Shown one piece after another: positions 4,925 to 12,502 of a stretch of DNA of 12,572 nucleotides. The DNA comes from an uncultured Spirochaetales bacterium. Lineage in GTDB: Bacteria > UBP6 > UBA1177. How positions within the stretch are numbered: position 1 is the stretch's first letter; every line of letters starts with the position of its first letter. Position numbers and translations under genes: made by a program. Location of the stretch: the NCBI GenBank assembly GCA_902780365.1, contig CACZFE010000026.1, forward strand, positions 1 through 12,572. Reading direction: 5' to 3'. Under the pieces are notes generated by a model that worked only from the letters and a program-made list of their open reading frames with translations, was not told the origin of the DNA and did not search any database.

Positions 4925-7079
4925 CTTCCTCGGAAGTGTAGTAGTAATAGTTCGATTTATAGTATGAAGAATGATAGTAGGAATAGCCGTAATAGGACTT
5001 GAACTTCTTTTCCTGTTTGAAATCGATGTTGTTGACAACGACTCCGAGACGCGTGATACCAGGCTTGGATATGTTGGCGATTACGGACTTGAATATATCA
5101 CGCGGCGTGCTGCTGATATTTACGGCAAGAATCAGACCGTCAGTCAAAGGAGCTATTGTGGCAGCATCGCTTACCGGAGTGAGCGGCGGCGTATCGATGA
5201 TGACTACATCGTAAATTCCAGAAAATTCCTTTAGGATATCAGAGAACCGGGCACTTTCCAGAAGCTCTGCCGGATTCGGCGGAATAATGCCGGCCGTAAC
5301 GACATCAAGCCCTTCGTAAACATTTTTGTTTATGACCTCGTCCATAGAATGTTCGCCGACAATAAGAGTTGAAAGACCTTTTTCATTCTTCAGACCGAAA
5401 ACCTTGTGGACACGCGGTTTTCTCATATCGGCATCAATAAGAAGCACCTTCTTGCCGGCAACAGAATAGCTTGCAGCAAGGTTAGATGAAACAATCGTCT
5501 TGCCCTCGTGCGGAACAGAACTTGTAACAAGCATAACTTTTAGCTTGGAATCCGGATTGCTCAGCTTGATGTTGGTTCTAAGCGACCTGAAAGCTTCAAC
5601 TGCAAGGTTCTTGCCGCTCTTATCCTCAAAAGCGATTTCCCTGAAAGGAGAACTTTCGATCTGCTGAAACTTCGGAATAATTCCGAGAAGCGACTTTTGT
5701 GAAATGGCTTCGACTTCCTTGAAACTCTTGAATTTCGTATCGAAGAATTCGACCAGAAAAACAGCGAGCGAAGCCAGAACAAGCGCAATTGCAAAACCGG
5801 CGAGAAGAATTATCTGCTTTCTCGGCTTCACAGGAATCTTCGAAACAAGCGCACGGTCAATCATGCGTATGTTGTTATTCTTCAAAAGCGCACTCAGATC
5901 AGCTTCTTTCGACCTTTCAAGAACTATGTCATAGAGTTTTTTGTTCGTCTCGACTTCGCGGCGCAGCTTGCTGTAATTGATGTCAAGCTTGTTCAGGTTT
6001 ATCGCCTCGGTCTGCGATTCGGAAAGCATCTTGCGGTTCTTTTTCATCTCGTTGTCGAGCATTTTCAGTTCAAGATTGTAACTGTTTATAACGCCCGAGA
6101 TTTCGCTTCGGAACGACTTTTCGATATTTTCCCTATCGGCAAGCAGCGTGACGACTTTAGGATGTTTCTCGCCGTAAACCTGCTCCGACTCATTTATTTT
6201 CGAAACAACTTCCAGATACTTCAGCTTAAGATCGCCTATAAGCGGATTTTCCTTGCTGATCTCCTTGAAAAAACCGTCTTCAGGATTTTCAATGTCAAGA
6301 TGAGAGTATTCCTCGATCTTCGCCGTCAGTGCATTGCGCCTTATTTCCTGGTCGGTCAAAGTGTTCGTCAGTTTGATTATACGGTTCGAAAGCAGCTCCT
6401 GCTTCGCCTCGAAAGTCGTGGCGAGAACGTTGTTGCTCTGCTTGAACTCGAAAAGCATCATCTCGGAATTTTCAAGATTCTGCTTAAGGCTCACACTCTG
6501 GTCCATGAGCCAGCGGGCTGCATCCTTAGTCTCGAAATACTTCTTTTCCAAGTTGAATTCGATGTATGACGAAGCCACCGCATTCGCAAGGAAAGCAGCC
6601 TTCTCAGGATCTTTGTCTTCAACGGAGATACGAACGATATTGCTGTTTTTCTGCGGTGTTACAGTGATCTTTGCCAGAAGTACGGCAACAGGGTCGATAT
6701 CGTTGATTTTGTCAGGCTCGATTTTTTCGAGATCGAATCCCAGATATTCGAGAACATTTTCTCCAGGCACCATTTCGAGCACTTTCTGGGCAACAGCACG
6801 GCTCTGGATTATCTCGTACTGCGTAGCGTAATAATCCTTATTCGTGTAGTAGCTTCCCTGGCTTCCGCTCTGGACGACCTCCATGTTGCCGCCGAGAACA
6901 TTCGCTGCCTTCGGCTCGATTTCAATAGTCGCAGTCGACGAATAGATCTTCACCATACGGTAAATCTGCGCTACAGTAAAAGTCATCACAATCAGAATTA
7001 TCGCGGCAAAAAGGTAAATATGCCTTTTGAGCAAGGCAAGAATTTCCATTAAATCTATTTCGCGTTCCTGCTCGTTCAT
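4893..7079 (-). CDS. wzc: Wzc-like polysaccharide co-polymerase / tyrosine autokinase (BY-kinase)
   Basis: The protein has 728 aa, full length for proteobacterial Wzc. Parts in order: Wzz domain with a first membrane helix at about 20-40; long periplasmic coiled region about 180-400; proline-rich second membrane entry (SKIPVKPRK) and helix at about 422-446; cytoplasmic kinase. The kinase has an EX2RX2R motif (Glu495, Arg498, Arg501), Walker A around 519-528 (SVPHEGKT), Walker A' at 545-555 (VLLIDADMRKP) and Walker B at 625-632 (VVIIDTPP). The tail has 11 Tyr between 696 and 714 (the autophosphorylation cluster) and then an unusual basic end, KVKKKKHS. It should control chain length and gate export together with the OPX protein at the inner membrane. 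No Wzy, Wzx or glycosyltransferase genes are in the window, so they must lie elsewhere. Confidence 0.95.
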   Translation of the reverse strand: MNEQEREIDLMEILALLKRHIYLFAAIILIVMTFTVAQIYRMVKIYSSTATIEIEPKAANVLGGNMEVVQSGSQGSYYTNKDYYATQYEIIQSRAVAQKVLEMVPGENVLEYLGFDLEKIEPDKINDIDPVAVLLAKITVTPQKNSNIVRISVEDKDPEKAAFLANAVASSYIEFNLEKKYFETKDAARWLMDQSVSLKQNLENSEMMLFEFKQSNNVLATTFEAKQELLSNRIIKLTNTLTDQEIRRNALTAKIEEYSHLDIENPEDGFFKEISKENPLIGDLKLKYLEVVSKINESEQVYGEKHPKVVTLLADRENIEKSFRSEISGVINSYNLELKMLDNEMKKNRKMLSESQTEAINLNKLDINYSKLRREVETNKKLYDIVLERSKEADLSALLKNNNIRMIDRALVSKIPVKPRKQIILLAGFAIALVLASLAVFLVEFFDTKFKSFKEVEAISQKSLLGIIPKFQQIESSPFREIAFEDKSGKNLAVEAFRSLRTNIKLSNPDSKLKVMLVTSSVPHEGKTIVSSNLAASYSVAGKKVLLIDADMRKPRVHKVFGLKNEKGLSTLIVGEHSMDEVINKNVYEGLDVVTAGIIPPNPAELLESARFSDILKEFSGIYDVVIIDTPPLTPVSDAATIAPLTDGLILAVNISSTPRDIFKSVIANISKPGITRLGVVVNNIDFKQEKKFKSYYGYSYYHSSYYKSNYYYYTSEEDGKVKKKKHS

Positions 7080-7720
7080 CAGAAGAATCTCTCTCCGACA
7101 AAAACTATGTCTCCGGCATCAAGATAAAAATTTTCCTTAGCGCCGTTAACTATAGATTTAATATCAACTACGAATCTTTTCTCCTTTCCGTCATTTCCTT
7201 TTCTTGTCACTACGACATTGGAAAGATCTGCCAGATTGGTGAATCCGCCTGCAAGACTTATCGCCTCGATGACGCTCATACGCCTTCTTATCGGGAAACT
7301 GCCGGCCTTTTTGACCTGTCCGAGCACAAAGATCCTCTTGCTGACAAATTCCTCAACCAGCACCGTAACATTAGGGTCTTTTATATAACCTTCCTTCAAT
7401 TTCGACGAAATCTTCATTGCAAGAGTGAAAATATTAAGCCCGTCGACCTTGATCTCACCAATAAACGGAAAAGTGATATAACCTTCAGGACTTACCTGAT
7501 AAATACCGGAAAGTTCCTTTTCGTTGTAAACCTGAATATTTATCTTGTCTCCCGCACCGATAAAAGAAAGATGATCCTCCTCTTCTTCGCCATCACCGGT
7601 TTCAACTGAAGTCTGGGAAACCGCCTGTCTGTCGGAATTATTTTCACCGACTCTTATCGTACATGAGACAAAAAGTGACAAACTAAAAAAAAATAGGAAA
7701 AATGGGAGAATTTTATTCAT
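7079..7720 (-). CDS. Polysaccharide export (OPX/Wza-like) lipoprotein, short form
   Basis: The protein has 213 aa. The N-terminus is a lipoprotein signal ending LSLFVSC with the lipid-carrying Cys20; the residue after it is Thr, so outer-membrane sorting is expected. A Poly_export domain follows at about 51-123 (start FIGAGDKINIQVYNEKELSG), then one SLBB-type domain at about 127-180 (VLGQVKKAGSFPI), and the chain stops at DAGDIVFVGERFF. E. coli Wza is much longer and ends with an amphipathic helix that makes the outer-membrane pore; that part is absent here. The upstream barrel probably supplies the pore. No Shine-Dalgarno is visible before the ATG, which is 5 bp after the barrel stop, so translation is likely coupled. 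Its own stop overlaps the Wzc start by one base (TGATG). Confidence 0.9.
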   Translation of the reverse strand: MNKILPFFLFFFSLSLFVSCTIRVGENNSDRQAVSQTSVETGDGEEEEDHLSFIGAGDKINIQVYNEKELSGIYQVSPEGYITFPFIGEIKVDGLNIFTLAMKISSKLKEGYIKDPNVTVLVEEFVSKRIFVLGQVKKAGSFPIRRRMSVIEAISLAGGFTNLADLSNVVVTRKGNDGKEKRFVVDIKSIVNGAKENFYLDAGDIVFVGERFF

Positions 7721-7725
7721 AAAAA

Positions 7726-9147
7726 TTAGTAATCGAGAACGATCGAAAGCATTACTCTGTGATCTATATAATCATAGTGAGTAGCAGTCGTTTTTGTGTA
7801 ATTCTTTTCGGCATCGGTAGCGTGGTTATAATTTGTGGTCGAAGTTCTCATATAATCAGTATCTTTGTATTCCAGATTGTAGCTGAGTTTAAGACCGAGC
7901 CACGGCAGAATAGCGTAAGAAAGTGCCGGAGAGAAATTGATAAGATGATCACGACGGTTGCTGTTCGACATCAGTGTCGTATATGTAACTGTCGAACCGT
8001 CTTCAAGTTCTTCAACTTTCGAGTAAGAACCGTCTGCAGCCTGTGTATAACCTTCCCTGTCCTTAAATTCTATGTTTTTGCCGTACATAATGTAGGAATA
8101 GCTGAAATTCAACGAAGCAAGGAAGTATTTAGCGAACTTCTGTTTGAAATTCAAATAAGCTTTATGCGTCGAATTATACTGGAAATATGCTGAAGGACGC
8201 AACGTTTTAAGATAACCGACAACAAGACCGGTATCCTGATATTTGAAAATCAATTCGGCATTCATATTGTAGTCATGCTGTACGCTATCGCCGACATTTA
8301 CCGAGTAACCGATTGCAAGTTTTGACGAAAGGTAAGGAGTGATCTGACCCATAACACCGGCAAAAATGTTTATTGGAACCGCTCTCGACTCATCACGGAT
8401 TTTCGACTCATAGTAATCCTGATATCTTACCGCAACAGATGCGAAAGCCATTGTCTTCGGGAGGAATTTCCATCTGCCGAAAAGATCAATGAACGGAGAA
8501 ATATAGTTGTAATCCTTGTAAACATCGTTGTCTTTAGACTGTTCCAGATAGTTGATATCAAAACCGAGTTTGATCTTTCCATAAAGAACATCCTCGACAC
8601 TTTTGAAAGCGACACCGATATCAAAAGAATCAAGAAGGTTTCTGTTTTTACCGGAAAGTTCCTGTCCGTCAGGTGTCGAAGATCTGGAAAGAGTATTTTT
8701 GAAATCAAAAATCACAAGACCGTCTTTATTGAATTCACCGAGCAAATCCGATCTTATATCAAGTTCGGAAAGTTTTTTCGAAGTTTTGCTGTCTTCCAGA
8801 CCAAGATAGTGGTTGTAGTCAAAAAGGATAGAAAAACCGAGTGTTTTCTTATCATCATCAAGTTTGATACGAAGTGAGGGGCTGTAGTGAAGAATCATAT
8901 CCGAAATAATCTCGGTCTTCTGTTCTTTACCGTCTTCGACCCTTGTATCTGTTACGACCGTATCTTCAGAAGCTTTCGTGATGTTTGACTCAAATTCAGG
9001 ATTAATAGCAATACCGACATTCAAAACAGTATCTTTGGTAATTTTGAAACCTTTTTCCGGTGCATCATCTGAAAATGCAAATACTGGAAAAAACATAACA
9101 AAAAACACTAAACAAACTGCTGAGAAAAAATTTCTTTTAGTTATCAT
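7726..9147 (-). CDS. Outer-membrane beta-barrel protein, probable OPX partner porin
   Basis: The protein has 473 aa with a signal peptide (hydrophobic segment about 7-24, cut near AFS-DD). The mature chain is a long run of alternating, aromatic-rich strands with polar turns (for example LGFSILFDYNHYLG and YFLASLNFSYSYIMYG), and it ends IVLDY, a terminal aromatic residue as expected for BAM-inserted barrels. Length and strand density suggest a barrel of roughly 16-18 strands, but this is an estimate by eye. It resembles barrels encoded beside short OPX lipoproteins in Myxococcus EPS/BPS-type clusters, where the barrel forms the outer-membrane pore the OPX protein lacks. The gene for just such an OPX protein follows 5 bp downstream. 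A plain porin of other use is the main alternative. The ribosome site is modest (AGGT about 10 nt before the ATG). Confidence 0.8.
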   Translation of the reverse strand: MITKRNFFSAVCLVFFVMFFPVFAFSDDAPEKGFKITKDTVLNVGIAINPEFESNITKASEDTVVTDTRVEDGKEQKTEIISDMILHYSPSLRIKLDDDKKTLGFSILFDYNHYLGLEDSKTSKKLSELDIRSDLLGEFNKDGLVIFDFKNTLSRSSTPDGQELSGKNRNLLDSFDIGVAFKSVEDVLYGKIKLGFDINYLEQSKDNDVYKDYNYISPFIDLFGRWKFLPKTMAFASVAVRYQDYYESKIRDESRAVPINIFAGVMGQITPYLSSKLAIGYSVNVGDSVQHDYNMNAELIFKYQDTGLVVGYLKTLRPSAYFQYNSTHKAYLNFKQKFAKYFLASLNFSYSYIMYGKNIEFKDREGYTQAADGSYSKVEELEDGSTVTYTTLMSNSNRRDHLINFSPALSYAILPWLGLKLSYNLEYKDTDYMRTSTTNYNHATDAEKNYTKTTATHYDYIDHRVMLSIVLDY

Positions 9148-9177
9148 CTCACGTTACCTAAATATCCACTAAATTGA

Positions 9178-9834
9178 CTACATCGTCGGACTCTGATCTT
9201 CCTGATCAGGAACCTGTTCAACCTGTGAAGCGTCTTCAGGAGTCTCTGAAGCAACCGGACCTTCGCTTTCTGAAGCATCGTTGGCCGTCTGCGGAACATC
9301 GCTGCCGTCAACATTTGCCGCATCTGCCGAATCAGATCCTTCTACTGCTCCGCGGTTGATTTCAGCCGGCATATCGTTTCCGATATTCAAATTCATAGCA
9401 CTTGAAACACCGCCTTTTGAAGCCGAAGTCTGTTCAGTCTTTGCCTGCTGCTGAGGACCGCCTGATTTTTCGCAAGTTTGTGCAGCCGCAAGAGCTTTAT
9501 TTGCAGATTCAACCATACCGTTCAAAATAACAAGCTGACTCTGAGCTTCTCCGTTTTTACCAGCTGCAACCAAGCCGGGGATTTTTGCAGCTATACCAGC
9601 TGCGCTGCCGGCAAGACCTTTAACCGTGTTAAGATGACCGTTGACGCAGGATTTCCATTTCTGATCTTTGGCAGCTGAAGCTTCCGCACTCGCTTTATTC
9701 AATTCTGCTTCAACATCAGAAATCTTATCTGCTTTAGCCTGAGCATCATCTTTAAGAGAAGAAGCATCGTCTGCAAAAATCACAGACGCAAAAATCAGAG
9801 AAACAAAAAATAAAATAAATTTTGAAAAAGACAT
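9178..9834 (-). CDS. Secreted two-cysteine helical protein with acidic disordered tail (unknown function)
   Basis: The protein has 218 aa. A signal peptide is clear (hydrophobic residues 5-20, likely cut after VIFA at residue 21). The mature part is an Ala/Lys/Glu-rich helical region at about 25-125 with exactly two cysteines, Cys63 and Cys121, that could tie a helical hairpin by a disulfide in the periplasm. The last 75 or so residues are rich in Ser, Asp, Glu, Ala and Pro and look disordered. No catalytic motif is visible. From memory, small secreted proteins with a similar Cys-Val/Ile-Asn start and a second Cys about 55-60 residues later sit beside polysaccharide-export barrels in myxobacteria, but I cannot confirm homology here. 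It lies 25 bp after the TonB-like gene and 30 bp before the barrel gene, with AGAGGTG as ribosome site. Its product may be a periplasmic adaptor; this is inference. Confidence 0.7.
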   Translation of the reverse strand: MSFSKFILFFVSLIFASVIFADDASSLKDDAQAKADKISDVEAELNKASAEASAAKDQKWKSCVNGHLNTVKGLAGSAAGIAAKIPGLVAAGKNGEAQSQLVILNGMVESANKALAAAQTCEKSGGPQQQAKTEQTSASKGGVSSAMNLNIGNDMPAEINRGAVEGSDSADAANVDGSDVPQTANDASESEGPVASETPEDASQVEQVPDQEDQSPTM

Positions 9835-9859
9835 TTTACACCTCTTTCTATCTTATATC

Positions 9860-11260
9860 CTAATTGCTGAACATAAAGGGGAAAGTAACACTCGCAGGAC
9901 CGCCTTCAGGTTTCGGGAAGCGCAGTCTGCTGATAACACCTTTTATGCACTTTGTAACTTCTGCATCTTTAAGAGTATCTTCAGATATATCGATACTTTC
10001 AACACGTCCTTTTTCATTTATCAAAATAGTGACAGATACTTTACCTTTCAAAGTCGGATTAGCAAGGAGAGCCTTGTCATAACAACGTTTTACCGCTGCA
10101 CTGCTGCCCTTGATAGTTTTTGCAACACTTGCAGAATCGACAGCACCGTCAACTTCCGTTTTTCCGACAGAAGCTTTTCCGACGACAGCCTTTTCAGCTC
10201 TGCCCTTGACAGCTACAGCACCTTCCGATTTTTCAACTTTCAAATCATCAATCTTAGCTGTTTCAACAGCTCCAGCATCACCTTTTCTGCTACGCTGGGA
10301 AGAACTTGTTGCAACACCGATCTGTTTTACACCCGAAAGAGCAGAGTCTATATCCCTGTCTTTACCGCCGTCACCGAGAACATCAGATATAAATCCGCCT
10401 GTTCCGCCCTCACCGACTGAACCGATCATCTTCAAAAGACCTTTGCCGGCAACTTTCTTCTGCATTTCAGCCACACGGACAGATTCTTCACGCTGAATAG
10501 TGGATGCATCTCTCGGTTTTTCGTTTTTCTTCGGAGCTGCTTCCTGCGGTTGCTCTGCGACTTTTTTTACAGTTTTTGTCGAAGTTGCAGCAGCATTCGG
10601 ATCAACTTCCTTCTCTTCTTTCGGAGTTTTATCTTCGATTTCTTTCTCTTCTATAACTTCATCCTTTGTGTCAAGTTCAGGAGCAATAAGTTTTGCAAAA
10701 CGGTTGGGAACATCAGTAAGTTCCACCGGTTCCGGTTTTGGAACATTTGCCAGATAAATAGCAAAGAAAAAGTAACCGAAAACCATGATGACCAGCTCTA
10801 TCGAAACAAAAGGCCAGTCTACATGCTGTGTCCACGAACCTCTGATCGATTTCGGAAGTCTCAATTTCGGAGGTTTTGGAGAAGGAACTACAAATTGAAA
10901 GAGCACTATTGCATTCCCGATGAGAATTTTACCGCGATAATCTTCGGAAATAGGAAGAACATAATCATCACCGCGTCTTTTCAAAGTTCCGCTTTTGATT
11001 AAGTCTTCAATTTCCCTAGGCTCGCCCTTCAGGAAAATTTTACCGGTCATTTTTCCGGTAAGAACAAGCTCATAATGCCCAGATCTAAAATAAAACATCG
11101 GAAATTTGCCGGATAAAAAGGATGAAGGCACAACAAAATGAGCTTTGTCCGAATCACCTATAAAAACAGTCTCAGCTTTTCTGAATACCTGCTCATCAAG
11201 AATTCGACCATTTTGAATAACGCCGACTCTTAAAACCTTATCTGATATCCCCTGGGGCAT
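9860..11260 (-). CDS. TonB-like transducer with FHA-like N-terminus and AgmX/PglI C-terminal domain
   Basis: The protein has 466 aa. Order of parts: a beta-rich FHA-like domain at about residues 9-125 in the cytoplasm; one transmembrane helix at about 152-172; a long low-complexity Glu/Lys/Ala/Pro region at about 175-380 with a Gly-rich patch near 280-300; and a C-terminal domain at about 383-464. That last domain has a conserved-looking Cys pair (Cys393 in KRCYDKAL, Cys438) and the ending RLRFPKPEGGPASVTFPFMF. The end matches the AgmX/PglI C-terminal family, TonB-like domains known from the Myxococcus gliding/Glt apparatus; PglI-type members also carry an N-terminal FHA-like domain. The expected role is an arm spanning the periplasm, driven by the ExbB/ExbD motor, that acts on an outer-membrane partner. 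Start is supported by GAGGT shortly before the ATG. The ligand or partner is not shown by the sequence. Confidence 0.8.
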   Translation of the reverse strand: MPQGISDKVLRVGVIQNGRILDEQVFRKAETVFIGDSDKAHFVVPSSFLSGKFPMFYFRSGHYELVLTGKMTGKIFLKGEPREIEDLIKSGTLKRRGDDYVLPISEDYRGKILIGNAIVLFQFVVPSPKPPKLRLPKSIRGSWTQHVDWPFVSIELVIMVFGYFFFAIYLANVPKPEPVELTDVPNRFAKLIAPELDTKDEVIEEKEIEDKTPKEEKEVDPNAAATSTKTVKKVAEQPQEAAPKKNEKPRDASTIQREESVRVAEMQKKVAGKGLLKMIGSVGEGGTGGFISDVLGDGGKDRDIDSALSGVKQIGVATSSSQRSRKGDAGAVETAKIDDLKVEKSEGAVAVKGRAEKAVVGKASVGKTEVDGAVDSASVAKTIKGSSAAVKRCYDKALLANPTLKGKVSVTILINEKGRVESIDISEDTLKDAEVTKCIKGVISRLRFPKPEGGPASVTFPFMFSN

Positions 11261-11292
11261 AACTACCTCGTAAAATGCAATAATAATCTTTC

Positions 11293-11328
11293 AAAAAACA
11301 GTGGCCGGCAACTTACGCCGCCGACCAC
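11293..11328 (-). terminator. Intrinsic terminator between exbD2 and the TonB-like gene
   Basis: On the minus strand the arm GTGGTCGGC (11328-11320) can pair with GCCGGCCAC (11309-11301), giving nine pairs with one G-U and a 10-nt loop. TG and six T residues follow (11298-11293). This is a standard Rho-independent terminator for minus-strand transcription. It lies inside the motor gene cluster, upstream of the TonB-like gene, so it probably lowers rather than abolishes read-through, or that gene has its own promoter. Confidence 0.85.
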
Positions 11329-11338
11329 ATAAAACATA

Positions 11339-11914
11339 CTAACCAGCAGTAGAAATCGTTGCGAACTTAAAGTTCGAGAATTCTGCCTGACCAGCAGTAT
11401 ACATAACTTCCGTCAACAAACGATACGGACTTTCTTTATCCATAACGATTGTACAAATTCCGTCAAATTTGATGGTGGGGTTGATAGCTTCGAGACGTCT
11501 TTTCTTTTCAACTGCCTCGACAAGCGCTTTGTTCAACGGAATGATGAAATAAGCGTCTTCGCCGCCGCGTTTCTGCGAAGCTTCAACTTTACCGTCTTTT
11601 ACGACCGTAACAGGTTCGTTGTCAACAACTATTGAAGACTTAGCAACCGTAACTGTAACAGTTGCTGCAGGCTGCAACAATGAAGTCGACTTCGGAATAT
11701 CCAAATCTGGTCCTGGAGTAATGTTTACAGGATCTGTAGCATAACTCTTGAGAAGGAAAACAAGCATGATTGTAAGAATATCCATCAACGAGTTGATGTT
11801 TAATTTCTGTCCGCCTGCACTCTCTCTGCCAGCTTTAGATTTTTTCCTGCTCTTCAGGATTTCTTCTTCATAATTTTCCGGAAGGTATTCGTAAGTTTTG
11901 TTTTCTTCTGCCAT
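11339..11914 (-). CDS. ExbD/TolR family protein 2, with canonical membrane Asp
   Basis: The protein has 191 aa. A charged cytoplasmic N-terminus of about 37 residues is longer than in classical ExbD. It is followed by a membrane segment beginning LNINSLMDILTIMLVFLLKS, with the conserved proton-carrying Asp at residue 45. A periplasmic domain ends in YRLLTEVMYTAGQAEFSNFK, a form I associate with deltaproteobacterial ExbD proteins. It should form the ExbD part of a proton-driven stator with the upstream channel protein, perhaps as a heterodimer with ExbD1, which carries Asn at this place. Start choice is supported by AAGGAGGG about 6 nt before the ATG. A strong hairpin terminator begins 10 bp after its stop codon, so it may end the main exb transcript. 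Confidence 0.9.
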   Translation of the reverse strand: MAEENKTYEYLPENYEEEILKSRKKSKAGRESAGGQKLNINSLMDILTIMLVFLLKSYATDPVNITPGPDLDIPKSTSLLQPAATVTVTVAKSSIVVDNEPVTVVKDGKVEASQKRGGEDAYFIIPLNKALVEAVEKKRRLEAINPTIKFDGICTIVMDKESPYRLLTEVMYTAGQAEFSNFKFATISTAG

Positions 11915-11924
11915 AACACCCTCC

Positions 11925-12473
11925 TTATGCTATACCTGCGCTAAGTACAACGTTCGGGAAAAGAGTTTTCTTCTTTTCGCCGTCCTTTTTCTCGCGGGTA
12001 GCGTCCATTATTTTCATAATGTACTTGTACTTAGTATTAGGTTCAGCGGTGATGATAATGTTTTCTTCAGCCGGATTTGCATCTTTCAAATCCGAAATGA
12101 TCTCAACAAGCTTATCAATATCATAAACTTTAGCATCAATCATTTTGCCTTCCGCATCTTCTTCTTGTCCGTCAATCTTGAGAATTGTCGGGCCCAACGG
12201 ATCGTCTTTGTTTTCAATAACCTGATCTCTTACAAAAACAGTGATGCCTCTGTCAGTCAGAGCAACTGTCAGTTTAAGAGGTTTATCATCCGGTCTGTCT
12301 GCCGGCGGATTTGCCTCGGAAGAAGGACCGATCTGCGGTGTAGCAACGTTGACAACGGCTATTTTTACAGACTCCATTGAGGTCAACAACAACGGTATAA
12401 GAATAAGAATGAGGTTCATTGCAGCCGTCATGTCGAGATCCTGACCGGATCCTTGTGAACGTCTCTTACCCAT
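11925..12473 (-). CDS. ExbD/TolR family protein 1, lacking the usual membrane Asp
   Basis: The protein has 182 aa. It has a short basic N-terminus, one transmembrane segment at about residues 16-34, and a periplasmic domain ending in FPNVVLSAGIA, the end typical of ExbD/TolR biopolymer transport subunits. These subunits work with an ExbB/TolQ channel to turn proton flow into motion of a TonB/TolA-like arm. In the family the membrane helix starts with a PLxD-type motif whose Asp carries the proton. Here the aligned stretch is DLDMTAAMNLILILIPLLL, with Asn20 at that place (codon AAC read on the minus strand). The second ExbD next door keeps its Asp. A GGAGG ribosome site precedes the ATG, and the stop lies 10 bp before exbD2. 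The family call is firm; whether this subunit conducts protons is unknown. Confidence 0.88.
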   Translation of the reverse strand: MGKRRSQGSGQDLDMTAAMNLILILIPLLLTSMESVKIAVVNVATPQIGPSSEANPPADRPDDKPLKLTVALTDRGITVFVRDQVIENKDDPLGPTILKIDGQEEDAEGKMIDAKVYDIDKLVEIISDLKDANPAEENIIITAEPNTKYKYIMKIMDATREKKDGEKKKTLFPNVVLSAGIA

Positions 12474-12502
12474 TTTTTATTCCTCCAAATCGTGTCTGTT
12501 TA

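Noticed and set aside
4925..5038. Longer rlpA reading frame beginning at an ATG at 5038
   Set aside because: It would overlap wzc by 146 bp and put a Ser/Thr/Arg-rich stretch before a clear lipoprotein signal peptide. The ATG at 4924 gives a proper signal with Cys28 and a GAGG upstream.
11261..11292. Possible promoter for the TonB-like gene (TTGAAA after the terminator)
   Set aside because: The hexamer 16-17 nt downstream (TACGAG) is a poor -10, and the alternative TATTAT has its -35 inside the hairpin. Not enough to list.
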